DNA of 43,087 nucleotides from Deltaproteobacteria bacterium (GTDB lineage Bacteria; Desulfobacterota; GWC2-55-46; DRQE01). The position numbers and the translations under genes are program-made. Of the stretch, positions 32,114 to 40,220 are shown piece by piece (the first letter of the stretch is position 1; each line of letters starts with the position of its first letter). The stretch is taken from assembly GCA_016219105.1 (NCBI GenBank), contig JACRCI010000075.1:1-43087 (forward strand), in the 5' to 3' direction. The notes beneath the pieces are model-generated. The model was not told the DNA's origin, did no database searches, and worked only from the letters and a program-made list of their open reading frames with translations.

Positions 32114-34266
32114 AGATCTACCTCCTTTAACCTTTCGTCCGCGAGACGACCCATATAACCATCCCTGTCCTCTTTCACAACCTCCTGCCACGCGCTGACG
32201 GCCTCTTCCACATTGCCTGTAAAGAAGTTTGCTTCGCCCATCCTGTACCTGACCCTTATTTTTTCCTCCTTGTCCGCGTCCGCGCCTCCAATGCCTCTGC
32301 CGTAGGAATCGAGGGAATCCTTCCATCTCTTCATCGAATAATACGCGTCCCCGAGGCCCAAAAACGCCTTTGCCCCCATCGTTGCGGCGTCCTTGACGGC
32401 CGACCAGCCATCCTTGATGGATAACCTTTTTATTACGTCGAGGTAGATATCAACGGCCCTTTCCTCTTCACCCCGCAGGACGTGCGCGTGCGCCTTTTTA
32501 AGGTATATCTCGGGTTTGTCCATGCCCTTCAATGCCTCTGAATAGGCCGATAGGGCCTCCCCGTATTCCCCTTTTCTTAAATGGAGGTCCCCGAGAAGGC
32601 GAAAGGCATCGGCCAAAAGGGCCTGCTCCTTACGGCCAACCAGCCCGCCTTGCGGGCTATCCAGCCGTCCCGGACGGTCGGACGGTCTTACTGCCCTTAA
32701 TGCGTCCGCTGCCCCGGCCCCGTCGCCCTTCATTATGCGGCATCTGGCAAGGCCGATGGATGCTCCGGCATCCCCCCATCCATCAAGCCGGCCCTGCCGT
32801 CCTCGACGGCCAACCAGCCCGCCTTGCGGGTTCATGAGGCGCCCGTAGATTGCCGCGGCCTCATCCGCAAGTCCGGCGTTCAAGAAACTTTCCGCGGCCA
32901 TGAAGAGTATCCTTTTATCCTTTATGAATTCCCTGTTGCCGTAATAAACCTCCATGACCCCGGTATAATCCTTCCTTTCATGGGCGCCGGATATGATCAA
33001 ATAAAGCGTGTCGTCGAGGACCGCCTTAACCTCCGCTTTGCCGGGGCCCGGACGGGACAGGAATTCCTTTGAAAAAGCGAGCGTGTCCCGGTAAAGGCCC
33101 TCCGCGCGGGAGAGATTTACGAGATACACGAGGGCCGCGTCCCTGACCTCGGAGGGAAGCGGCATGGACATCATGTCCTTTAAGATATTTACGGATTCGG
33201 CCCTTTTCTCATTCATATATAACTCGGAGAGGGCCATTTTCCCCATGACAGGCGCGTCGCCGGGAAGAGGCGAGGCAAAGGTCTTCTTTTCTTTCCCGTC
33301 TTCAGTCTCTTTCACGTCTTCAGTCAGCCGTTTGTAAAACAACTCGCCGTCTTTTTCCTTACCCTCCATGACGGCTATATCGCCGAGCCTCAGGAAGATA
33401 TATTGCAGAAGCCCCCCTTCTCCGTACTGGGCCGAAAGCCTTTGAAACGCGTCCTTCGCCTTTTCTATTTCGCCCGCCCTTAGATAGTTCTCGGCGCGGG
33501 AAAACCCGTATGCCGGATGCAAATAGATGTATCCGTCAATCTTGCGGAATACGTCCTCAGCGTCGGCATGGTCGCCGGATTCATATAAGGTCACCGCATA
33601 ACCGGCCAGGGCTTCCTCCCACTCGGCCGGGTCGCTGGATTCCCTGTATACGCCGTAAAACCTGTCGGACGTCTCTTCGAGGAGCGCAATATCACCGCCC
33701 TCGACGGTCTTCATTAAATTCACGAAGGCCGTTCTTAACATGGCCTTTCTGTAAAAAACACCTCCACCATCGCGGCGTACGCTTATCCTCGCGTAGTTGC
33801 CCAAAGCCTCCGGGTAGAACCCCAGACCCTCGTATATAAGGCCAATAAGGTATATGGCCTCATCTTTTAAAAGGCCGGCCTCGCCCGCGCCCCGTCCGTC
33901 AAGGACGGCTGACTGGGCAGATACCTCCCTCAGGATTTTAAGGGCGACCTGCCCCCGGCCGGCCTTCATCATCTGAACGGCCTTTATTATCGCGGGGTTT
34001 CCGGAAGTATGCCCTTCGAGCAGTTTGCCGGTGCCGGATTTGAGCATCATCACCCCAACCCTTTTTCTGTAATATTCCCTCCATAAGAACCCTGTGCCGC
34101 GGACAGTCCGGGAAGGCTGGTCGGCCGTCGTGGACGGCTGGCGGGCCGTCTGACCGAAGACCATTGAGTGAGTCAGCGCAAAAAAGAACGTCAACAGAAA
34201 AAACCTGGCCATAGTGGACGGCCGGTTAGCCATCGAGCATGGCTGATTAGCGGAAAATTTCTTCAT
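32047..34266 (-). CDS. Secreted TPR-repeat protein with many repeat insertions
   Basis: 739 residues from ATG 34266. The N-terminus has MKKF, then a repeat-encoded stretch (SANQPCSMANRPSTM), then the hydrophobic core of a signal peptide (ARFFLLTFFFALTHSMVFGQ), so export to the periplasm is likely. The body is a chain of TPR-like helix pairs (LGDLHLRKGEYGEALSAYSEAL; LGLGDAYYSMKRWKDSLDSYGRGI; YRMGEANFFTGNVEEAVSAWQEVV). Hairpin repeats interrupt it at least seven times. It probably acts as a periplasmic scaffold or a sensor upstream of the FlrB-like kinase with which it overlaps by 67 nt. The start is uncertain because it lies only about 8 nt from the predicted transcript start; the ATG before ARFF is an alternative. 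Confidence 0.75.
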   Translation of the reverse strand: MKKFSANQPCSMANRPSTMARFFLLTFFFALTHSMVFGQTARQPSTTADQPSRTVRGTGFLWREYYRKRVGVMMLKSGTGKLLEGHTSGNPAIIKAVQMMKAGRGQVALKILREVSAQSAVLDGRGAGEAGLLKDEAIYLIGLIYEGLGFYPEALGNYARISVRRDGGGVFYRKAMLRTAFVNLMKTVEGGDIALLEETSDRFYGVYRESSDPAEWEEALAGYAVTLYESGDHADAEDVFRKIDGYIYLHPAYGFSRAENYLRAGEIEKAKDAFQRLSAQYGEGGLLQYIFLRLGDIAVMEGKEKDGELFYKRLTEDVKETEDGKEKKTFASPLPGDAPVMGKMALSELYMNEKRAESVNILKDMMSMPLPSEVRDAALVYLVNLSRAEGLYRDTLAFSKEFLSRPGPGKAEVKAVLDDTLYLIISGAHERKDYTGVMEVYYGNREFIKDKRILFMAAESFLNAGLADEAAAIYGRLMNPQGGLVGRRGRQGRLDGWGDAGASIGLARCRIMKGDGAGAADALRAVRPSDRPGRLDSPQGGLVGRKEQALLADAFRLLGDLHLRKGEYGEALSAYSEALKGMDKPEIYLKKAHAHVLRGEEERAVDIYLDVIKRLSIKDGWSAVKDAATMGAKAFLGLGDAYYSMKRWKDSLDSYGRGIGGADADKEEKIRVRYRMGEANFFTGNVEEAVSAWQEVVKEDRDGYMGRLADERLKEVDLWQPYKQQANQPSTTASQPARM
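32057..32095. repeat. Hairpin repeats in a two-gene overlap
   Basis: GCCGGC, TGGCTG, then GCCGTC-GTG-GACGGC (32069-32083), TGATTG, GCC. Read in one frame by the TPR gene (ANQPSTTASQPA) and in another by the kinase gene (TAGQSAVHDGQPAG). Confidence 0.85.
32386..32421. repeat. Hairpin repeat pair in TPR gene, GCCATC stem variant
   Basis: GGCGTC-CTT-GACGGC (32386-32400) and GCCATC-CTT-GATGGA (32407-32421), 21 bp apart, linker CGACCA. In the second, both arms changed together relative to the GCCGTC form. Confidence 0.75.
32643..32678. repeat. Hairpin repeat pair in TPR gene, GCCCGC stem variant
   Basis: GCCCGC-CTT-GCGGGC (32643-32657, perfect) and GCCGTC-CCG-GACGGT (32664-32678), 21 bp apart; preceded by GGCCAACCA. 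Encodes part of RPGRLDSPQGGLVGR. Confidence 0.8.
32796..32831. repeat. Hairpin repeat pair in TPR gene
   Basis: GCCGTC-CTC-GACGGC (32796-32810), CAACCA, then GCCCGC-CTT-GCGGGT (32817-32831). Two different stem types side by side at the 21-bp period. Encodes NPQGGLVGRRGRQG. Confidence 0.85.
33895..33909. repeat. Solo hairpin repeat unit in TPR gene
   Basis: TCCGTC-AAG-GACGGC followed by TGACTGG; 5 of 6 pairs. Encodes SAVLDGRG. Confidence 0.65.
34124..34138. repeat. Hairpin repeat unit in TPR gene 5' region
   Basis: GCCGTC-GTG-GACGGC, perfect stem, followed by TGGCGG-GCCGTC. Flanked on the left by GGCTGGTC. Encodes ARQPSTTADQPSRT. Confidence 0.8.
34208..34243. repeat. Hairpin repeat pair in signal-peptide region
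   Basis: GCCATA-GTG-GACGGC (34208-34222, degenerate) and GCCATC-GAG-CATGGC (34229-34243, five outer pairs kept), 21 bp apart. Encodes NQPCSMANRPSTM ahead of the hydrophobic core. Confidence 0.7.
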
Positions 34267-34284
34267 TATCATAATAATGATAAT

Positions 34285-34301
34285 TGCAAAGGCCGTGCCA
34301 T
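34285..34301 (-). promoter_or_regulatory. Sigma-54 promoter of the TPR-kinase-activator operon
   Basis: On the minus strand ATGGCACG-GCCT-TTGCA, GG and GC 10 nt apart, nearly identical to the flgB promoter. The predicted start near 34274 is only about 8 nt before the ATG at 34266. If correct, the activator gene in this operon is under sigma-54 control itself, possibly autoregulated. Confidence 0.82.
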
Positions 34302-34428
34302 GGGCTGGTCGAAGGGAATGTATATCCCATCGTCCGGACTTTTTCCGGCCATTACTTGCCGGGGGAAGACAGGGTAATTCCGTAAATAATCGGATTGTTT
34401 CCCCGGTCACTTCCTGACTACGACGCAA

Positions 34429-34561
34429 TCGTAATGTCGAGAAAAGGTTTTATACAGGGGTATGTATTGCCGTGGAATGGGGCGGTTTGTCAAAAATATG
34501 ACGGATTGGATGCGTACGTATTGACGGATTAAGATGGGGGGGATTCGGGTGACGGCCAAGT
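34429..34561. other. Short intergenic stretch, nothing recognised
   Basis: Between the repeat block and the TPR gene region. No gene, terminator or promoter that I can support. Confidence 0.4.
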
Positions 34562-35024
34562 GGGGCTGTTGAAAAACCGTAAATAGCGTAGCCCTGAAAC
34601 AAGCCTGAAATAAATTCAGGCCATGGTTCAGGGCAGGCTCTGTAATGCTGAATTTATTAATCTGTCATGCTGAATTCATTAATCTGTCATGCTGAACTCG
34701 TTTCAGCATCTCGTACCCCGTATCAAGTACGGGGCAAGTTTAGACCCTGAAACAAGCCTGAAATAAATTCAGGCCATGGTTCAGCACAAGGTTCAGGGCA
34801 GGCTCTGTCATGCTGAATTCATTAATCTGTCATGCTGAATTTATTTCAGCATCTCGTACCCCGTATCAAGTACGGGGCAAGTTTAGACCCTGAAACAAGT
34901 TCAAGGTGACAAGCAGACCCTTAAACAATACTGAAACAAGCCTGAAATAAATTCAGAGCCTGCCCCGAACTTGTTTCGGGGGTGACGGAATACCTGCTGA
35001 AACAGGACTTTTTCAACAACCTCC
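34562..35024. mobile_element. MITE-like non-coding element with internal direct repeats
   Basis: About 460 bp bounded by inverted TGTTGAAAAA (34567-34576) and TTTTTCAACA (35009-35018). Inside, blocks beginning CCCTGAAACAAG occur at 34592, 34745 and 34888, the first two running through CAGGCCATGGTTCAG, TGTCATGCTGAA and TCTCGTACCCCGTATCAAG for about 150 bp each. CCCCGTATCAAGTACGGGG is itself a hairpin. No coding sequence. The TGTTGAAAAA ends resemble IS termini, so this is probably a non-autonomous element or a nest of dispersed repeats. Confidence 0.55.
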
Positions 35025-35045
35025 ACGTTAAGGTCCACGACCCAG

Positions 35046-37952
35046 TTATGCCTCGCCGTTAAGCCTTTTTATGTATTCCGATATCCTTTCCTGAAATTCC
35101 GGGATGGTGAAGGGTTTTGCTATGAACGGGTTGCCGGCGTCTTTTAAAAACTCCTGCGTGGCGTCGCTTGCCGTGTCCCCTGACATAAAGACCACCCTCT
35201 TCGCCAGACCGGGTTTGCGCCGTTTGAGTTCCTGATAAAAAAGCTTTCCGCCCATGCCCGCCATCTTGAGGTCGGTTATTATCAACTCGTATTCCCTCCT
35301 CGAAAGCATGTCCAGGGCGTCCTCGGCCACATTTGCCGTCTCCACCTCGAAACCGAGGTCTTTGCACGCCTCCTTTACGATCTCGCGGACAACGAACTCG
35401 TCGTCTAAAACGAGGATTGCGTTGCCGCCCTTTTGCGTTGCCGGGGCAACAGGCTCCTCAGGCTCCGCGGCCCGGCCGGCGCCGGAGGCGGCCGGTCGGA
35501 CCATCGGCATCTCGATTGTAAAAACGCTCCCCTCGCCCTCTTTGCTGTCAACCGCGATTGTCCCGCCGTGGTCTTTTATTATGCCGTAGGATATGCTCAG
35601 GCCGAGGCCAGTGCCTTTGCCGCCCTTTGTCGTGAAAAACGGGGTGAATATCTCCTTGCGGTTCTCCGCGCTTATCCCGTGGCCCGTGTCCCTGAACTCG
35701 ATTATTACGCGGCCGTCTCCGGCCCGCGTGGCAACGGAGATACACCTCTCTCCTTCCTTCTCCTTCATGGCGTCATGGCTGTTGTTTATAAGATTGATAA
35801 GCACCTGCTTTATCTGGAAGGGGTCCACCATGGTCTCGGGCAGGGCCCTGTCCAGCGCCGTGCTTACTTTTATATTATCCGCCTTGAGCTGGTAATCCAT
35901 CAAGGAGAAGGTCTCTTCCACCAGCCGGCTTATGTCGGTAGAGACCTTCTCGGCAACGCGGCCTCTTGAGAAAGTCAAAAGGTCCTGTATTATCTTCTTG
36001 CATCTGAGGCTCTCGTTATATATTATCCGGAGCCTCTCCTTTTTCGCCTCGTCGGTCTCCTTGCCCATGAGTATCCTCGAAAAGCCCATTATGCCCGTAA
36101 GGGGGTTGTTGAGCTCGTGGGCGACCCCGGCCGTAAGATGCCCTATGGATGAAAGCCTCTCGGAGTGCAAAAGGCTCTCCCTCAATTTCGTCTCCTCGGT
36201 CACGTCCCTTATGTATTCTATTATATGCGTAAGCGTCCCGTTATCGTCCTTGAGCGGGAACGTGAACCTCTGAAAAACCCTTTTGTCGTGGCTGTGCGGT
36301 TTAACCTCGGAATGAGGCACGGGGTCCATGATCGTCTGCCGCACGATGCACCCGTCCGGGACGCTGGTCCAATCGCACACCATCCTGTAGCATTTCTTCC
36401 CTATGACGTCCTCGGCCTTCAACCCCCTGTCCCTCAGAAAACTTTGGTTCACCTCTATGATGGTGTAGTCCCTGTCGAGGAGCAGTATGTAGTCCTTTAT
36501 CCCGTCCACGATGGTGCCGAGCCTCTGCTGGAGGCTGGATATCTCTTTATTCTGATGCGCCAGCTTCCGGGTCCTCTGCTCCATCTCCTCGTTCAGCACC
36601 CTGAGTTCCTCGTTCGCGCACTGCAGTTCCTCGGCCTGGCTCTGCGTCTCCTCAAGGGACACCTCCAGTTCCTCGTTCGCGTTCCCCAGCCTCTCGTTCA
36701 GCCCGGCCAGTTCGCTGTTCTTCCCCTCTATCTCGTTAAGATACCCGGTCCTCTCCGAGTCCCTCACCCTGAGTTCCCTCGTCATCTGCTCGAAGGTGCG
36801 GATTAAAACGCCGAACTCCTCCGCGGAATTCTCCGGGATGTCAGCCGCACCGTCATCTTCCTGCCCTTTGGCGAACCTGAGGGTCTTTCTCCTGAGGAGC
36901 GTTATGGGTTTTGAAATGGAATACGTGGCCAGGATAGCGAAGGCGCCGGCGAGGATTATACCCATAACCCCGGCGGCGACGATAATCCGTGAGTTCCTCC
37001 GCTGGAGCTCCCAGAACCGGCTTTTAAGGACGTTGCTCGATATGGAGCCTATGACCCTTCCCCTGCCGTCCTCTATGGGGTCAACGGCGGAGATATACTT
37101 CTGTCCCCCTATTTCGATATCCCCGCGCCAGCCCTTTTTTGCGTTCAGTTCGGAAACCACGGCGGCCGGCAGGCTCCAGCCCGAATACCTCCTGCCCTTC
37201 CCGTCTTTTATGTCCGTCGCCACGGACACGCCGTTCATCATGATGGCGGTGAACGTGTCCGGTATCTTTTCCGCCAGGGTGTCCGGGATGAACGTGTCGT
37301 TATTGATGAGGTCGCCGATCACGATGGCCCCCACCACCGCTCCGTCCTTTCCGAAGACCGGGGTGGACACCATCAGCATCAGACCGTCTTCAACTGCCGT
37401 TGCGTCCGCGGCCGGTATACGCGCCGCTTCCGCCAGCGCCCCGCCCTCTTTTAACAGCGCCTCTCTCGGCACGACCTCCGTGGATATGATGGCGTCCCCT
37501 GAATCAATGGCCCTTGCGACGAGGCTATTCACGTCAAAGACGTCGCCTGCCGAGGCGCTTGCGAGCCGCGCGATGACCCTCTTGTTTTTATCCACCACCA
37601 GCCACAGGTCCACATAGGGTCTGAAGTTCCTCCAGTTAGCCATGTTTTCCCTCAGGCGCCTTCTGTCGCCGGCCGCTATTTCGTGATGGAAAAACTCGGA
37701 GGCCGCGGCCTGCAGCATCCCGTAGCGCCTCTGCTCGCCTCTGGCGTAGTACTGCGTCCATGCGAACTTGAGGTTCCGCTCCACCGTCTGACGGGCGTCC
37801 TCCATCAGCCTCTTATCCATCATCTCGTATGACCAGACGAGCAGCAGCACCATCGGGACGATGGCGACGAAGAGGAACGACACGGCCATCTTGGTCCTCA
37901 GCCTCGTGCCGTAGAAGACCCTGTTGATAATTTTTTTAATGAACCGCTTCAT
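35046..37952 (-). CDS. Hybrid histidine kinase (Cache-like sensor, HAMP, PAS, HisKA, receiver)
   Basis: 968 residues. TM1 at about 24-43, a large periplasmic region (44-320) of the double-Cache type (LWLVVDKNKRVIARL; LMLMVSTPVFGKDGAVVGAIVIGD; DPIEDGRGRVIGSI), TM2 at about 322-345, HAMP, a long coiled coil (400-480), PAS (about 480-590, with CYRMVCDWTSVPDGCIV), HisKA with H612 in VAHELNNPLTG, HATPase (DTGHGIS, FFTTK, GTGLGLS) and a C-terminal receiver (LVLDDE; IITDLKMAGMGG; VFMSGD; KPF). Cache domains usually bind small extracellular ligands. The ATG overlaps the cheR stop (ATGA). Three cysteines around the PAS (521, 526, 535) could bind a metal or act in redox sensing; this is speculative. 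Confidence 0.92.
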   Translation of the reverse strand: MKRFIKKIINRVFYGTRLRTKMAVSFLFVAIVPMVLLLVWSYEMMDKRLMEDARQTVERNLKFAWTQYYARGEQRRYGMLQAAASEFFHHEIAAGDRRRLRENMANWRNFRPYVDLWLVVDKNKRVIARLASASAGDVFDVNSLVARAIDSGDAIISTEVVPREALLKEGGALAEAARIPAADATAVEDGLMLMVSTPVFGKDGAVVGAIVIGDLINNDTFIPDTLAEKIPDTFTAIMMNGVSVATDIKDGKGRRYSGWSLPAAVVSELNAKKGWRGDIEIGGQKYISAVDPIEDGRGRVIGSISSNVLKSRFWELQRRNSRIIVAAGVMGIILAGAFAILATYSISKPITLLRRKTLRFAKGQEDDGAADIPENSAEEFGVLIRTFEQMTRELRVRDSERTGYLNEIEGKNSELAGLNERLGNANEELEVSLEETQSQAEELQCANEELRVLNEEMEQRTRKLAHQNKEISSLQQRLGTIVDGIKDYILLLDRDYTIIEVNQSFLRDRGLKAEDVIGKKCYRMVCDWTSVPDGCIVRQTIMDPVPHSEVKPHSHDKRVFQRFTFPLKDDNGTLTHIIEYIRDVTEETKLRESLLHSERLSSIGHLTAGVAHELNNPLTGIMGFSRILMGKETDEAKKERLRIIYNESLRCKKIIQDLLTFSRGRVAEKVSTDISRLVEETFSLMDYQLKADNIKVSTALDRALPETMVDPFQIKQVLINLINNSHDAMKEKEGERCISVATRAGDGRVIIEFRDTGHGISAENRKEIFTPFFTTKGGKGTGLGLSISYGIIKDHGGTIAVDSKEGEGSVFTIEMPMVRPAASGAGRAAEPEEPVAPATQKGGNAILVLDDEFVVREIVKEACKDLGFEVETANVAEDALDMLSRREYELIITDLKMAGMGGKLFYQELKRRKPGLAKRVVFMSGDTASDATQEFLKDAGNPFIAKPFTIPEFQERISEYIKRLNGEA

Positions 37953-38818
37953 TCAGGCCCCGCCGATACCTTTCTATATACCCTCGCCCCGTCCGCGACC
38001 TCCGCGTACAAGGGCTGAAACGCCGGCGGCAGGTTCTCCGCCCTGCCCAGGACGAGCAGGCCCCCGGGCTTAAGCGCATAGTGGAGCTTCCGAAAGACGC
38101 TTCTCTGGAGCCTCTTTTCAAAATAGATGAACAGGTTCCTGCAAAAAAGCACGTCCACCCTATGTATCGGCGATTCCCCCACTATATCCAGCCCCCCGAA
38201 CCTGACCATGTCCCTGACGTCATACTTGACCCTGTAGCCCCTGTCCGTCTTTATGAAATACCTTTCCCTGAGCCCGCCTCCGACGTTCCGCATGACGTCT
38301 TCTCCATACATGGCCTTGCGGGCGAAGTCCAGCGCATCATCATCAATATCGGTTGCGAATATCCGCGCCTTGAGCGCCGCGTTGTGCCTTGAAGACTCCG
38401 CGAGGATAATCCCGAGGGAATAGGCCTCCTCCCCGGTTGCGCAGCCGCAACACCAGGCCCTCAATGGGCCGGTGAAGTAGAAGCCGTCGGCGAGGAGCCT
38501 CTCTATAAGCCCGAACACCTCGGGCTCCCTGAAGAACTCGCTTACCTTTATCGTAACGGTGGAAAGGAGTTCGCGGTATTCGGCCGGGTCAGAGGTCAAA
38601 AGCCTGAGATATTCCTCATAAGAGGCGATGCCGTGCGCGCTCAGTCTTTTTGAGATGCGGCGGGTCAGGCTGGTCTTTTTGTAACCGCGGAAATCGCATC
38701 CGCTTTCCCTGTAAAGCCTTTCAAGGAGTTCCGAAAGGCCATATCCCGCGGCTGGCTGGCCGGCGAGGCCGGCTGGCGGGATAGGGGAGGTGGCGATGGA
38801 AATTGCATCTTCAGACAT
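37949..38818 (-). CDS. cheR: Chemoreceptor methyltransferase CheR
   Basis: 289 residues. The N-terminal helical CheR domain (LYRESGCDFRGYKKTSLTRRISKRL; LLSTVTIKVSEFFREP) is followed by the SAM-binding domain with motif I WCCGCATGEEAYSLGI, FATDIDDDAL, and the C-terminal VLFCRNLFIYFEK and YALKPGGLLVLGRAENL. It methylates receptor glutamates, but no receptor or cheB lies nearby; between a sigma-54 activator and a hybrid kinase it may serve a dedicated pathway. The first 25 residues are poorly conserved and include a repeat-encoded PPAGLAGQPAAG. It starts 1 bp after the activator stop. Confidence 0.92.
   Translation of the reverse strand: MSEDAISIATSPIPPAGLAGQPAAGYGLSELLERLYRESGCDFRGYKKTSLTRRISKRLSAHGIASYEEYLRLLTSDPAEYRELLSTVTIKVSEFFREPEVFGLIERLLADGFYFTGPLRAWCCGCATGEEAYSLGIILAESSRHNAALKARIFATDIDDDALDFARKAMYGEDVMRNVGGGLRERYFIKTDRGYRVKYDVRDMVRFGGLDIVGESPIHRVDVLFCRNLFIYFEKRLQRSVFRKLHYALKPGGLLVLGRAENLPPAFQPLYAEVADGARVYRKVSAGPE
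38759..38773. repeat. Hairpin repeat unit at cheR N-terminus
   Basis: GCCGGC-GAG-GCCGGC, preceded by GGCTGGCTG and followed by TGGCGGG. In frame in cheR (PAGLAGQPA). Confidence 0.8.
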
Positions 38819-38819
38819 G

Positions 38820-40220
38820 TCAAGCCTTTGATTCGGGTAAAAGCAATCCCTTTTTTCTCATCTTTTCTATGAGCGTGGTCCGGTTTATGCCCAACAGTTC
38901 CGCGGCCTTGCTTTTAACGCCGCCCGTTTTGCTCATGGCCTTCCTTATGAACCCCTCTTCCAGCTCGGCGAGCATCGTCGTAAGCGAAATGCCGCCGTGC
39001 GGGATGTCTATGGCGGGTAAAACGCCGTCCTTCTTCGCGCCGACGGTCTTCAATGGTATGTCGTTTGGCGTAATTGGCCCGGCGCCGCGTTTGAGTATGA
39101 CGATCCTTTCGATGATGTTCTCCAACTCCCTGACGTTGCCCGGCCAGGGATAATTTATGAACATGTCCATGGCCTCCTCGCTTATGCCCTGAACATCCGG
39201 CTTTTTTTTCCTCGCGGCTATGACATTGAGAAAATGGTCGGCCAGAAGCGGTATGTCCTCTTTCCTCTCCCTCAGGGGCGGTATTACCATGGGTATCACG
39301 TTCAAACGGTAAAAGAGGTCCCTGCGGAAGGCCTTTTTCTCGACCTCCTCTTCGAGGTCGTGGTTCGTGGCCGCCACCACCCGCACGTAGACGCGGATGG
39401 TCTTCGTCCCGCCCACCCTCTCGAACTCCCTCTCCGGCAGGACCCTCAGGAGTTTCACCTGAAGGTGAAACGGCATATCCCCTATCTCGTCGAGGAAGAT
39501 AGTGCCCCTGTGCGCCCTCTCGAACCTGCCGGCCCTCGAGGCCACGGCCCCGGTAAACGCCCCTTTTTCATGGCCGAAAAGCTCGCTCTCGAGGAGGTCC
39601 TCGGGTATCGCGCCGCAGTTTACGGGAATAAAGGGGAATTGCCTCCGGATGCTGTTGTAGTGGATGGTCTTGGCTATGAGCTCCTTGCCTGTCCCGGTCT
39701 CCCCTAAAAGCAGGATGGTGGAATCGCTGTCCGCGACGACTTCTATGGTGTCGTATATCTGCCGCATCGCGGCGCTCTTGCCGATGATGCTTTCAAACGA
39801 ATACCTCTCTCTGACCGCCTCCCTCAGGCTTGAGTTTTCCGCCTTGAGGTTGTATATCTCAAGCGCCTTCCTCACCTTGAGGAGGAGGTCGTCGAGGATG
39901 AACGGCTTGGTGAGATAGTCAAAGGCCCCCTCCTTCATCGCCTCCACCGCGCTCTCGACCGTTGCGCAGCCGGTAAGGATGATGGAGACCGTCTCCGGGC
40001 AAACCTGCCTTAACTTCCTTACAACCTCCATGCCGCTCATGCCCGGGAGGTTTAAGTCCGTGATAACGAGGGCGTAGGTGTCGGCGCCGAGCGCCTCCAT
40101 CGCCTTTTCGCCGTCTTTAACGGCGAGCACGGAAAACTCCGGCTCAAGAAGTTCTTTCAGAACCTCCCTGACGGAGTAGTCGTCTTCGACTATCAAAACC
40201 CTTGGCTTTACGGCGCTCAT
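38820..40220 (-). CDS. NtrC-type sigma-54 response regulator
   Basis: 466 residues. Receiver with D55 ([13 protein letters not shown]), LTG and KPF; AAA+ with Walker A GETGTGKE (173-180), a perfect GAFTGA (220-225), Walker [11 protein letters not shown] and [17 protein letters not shown]; and a C-terminal Fis-type helix-turn-helix ([24 protein letters not shown]). This is a second sigma-54 activator in the window, distinct from the FlrC-like one and with a canonical sigma-54 loop. It heads the activator-cheR-hybrid kinase operon. I see no sigma-54 promoter before it. It could be an AtoC/ZraR-like regulator or the flagellar master activator. Confidence 0.92.
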   Translation of the reverse strand: MSAVKPRVLIVEDDYSVREVLKELLEPEFSVLAVKDGEKAMEALGADTYALVITDLNLPGMSGMEVVRKLRQVCPETVSIILTGCATVESAVEAMKEGAFDYLTKPFILDDLLLKVRKALEIYNLKAENSSLREAVRERYSFESIIGKSAAMRQIYDTIEVVADSDSTILLLGETGTGKELIAKTIHYNSIRRQFPFIPVNCGAIPEDLLESELFGHEKGAFTGAVASRAGRFERAHRGTIFLDEIGDMPFHLQVKLLRVLPEREFERVGGTKTIRVYVRVVAATNHDLEEEVEKKAFRRDLFYRLNVIPMVIPPLRERKEDIPLLADHFLNVIAARKKKPDVQGISEEAMDMFINYPWPGNVRELENIIERIVILKRGAGPITPNDIPLKTVGAKKDGVLPAIDIPHGGISLTTMLAELEEGFIRKAMSKTGGVKSKAAELLGINRTTLIEKMRKKGLLLPESKA

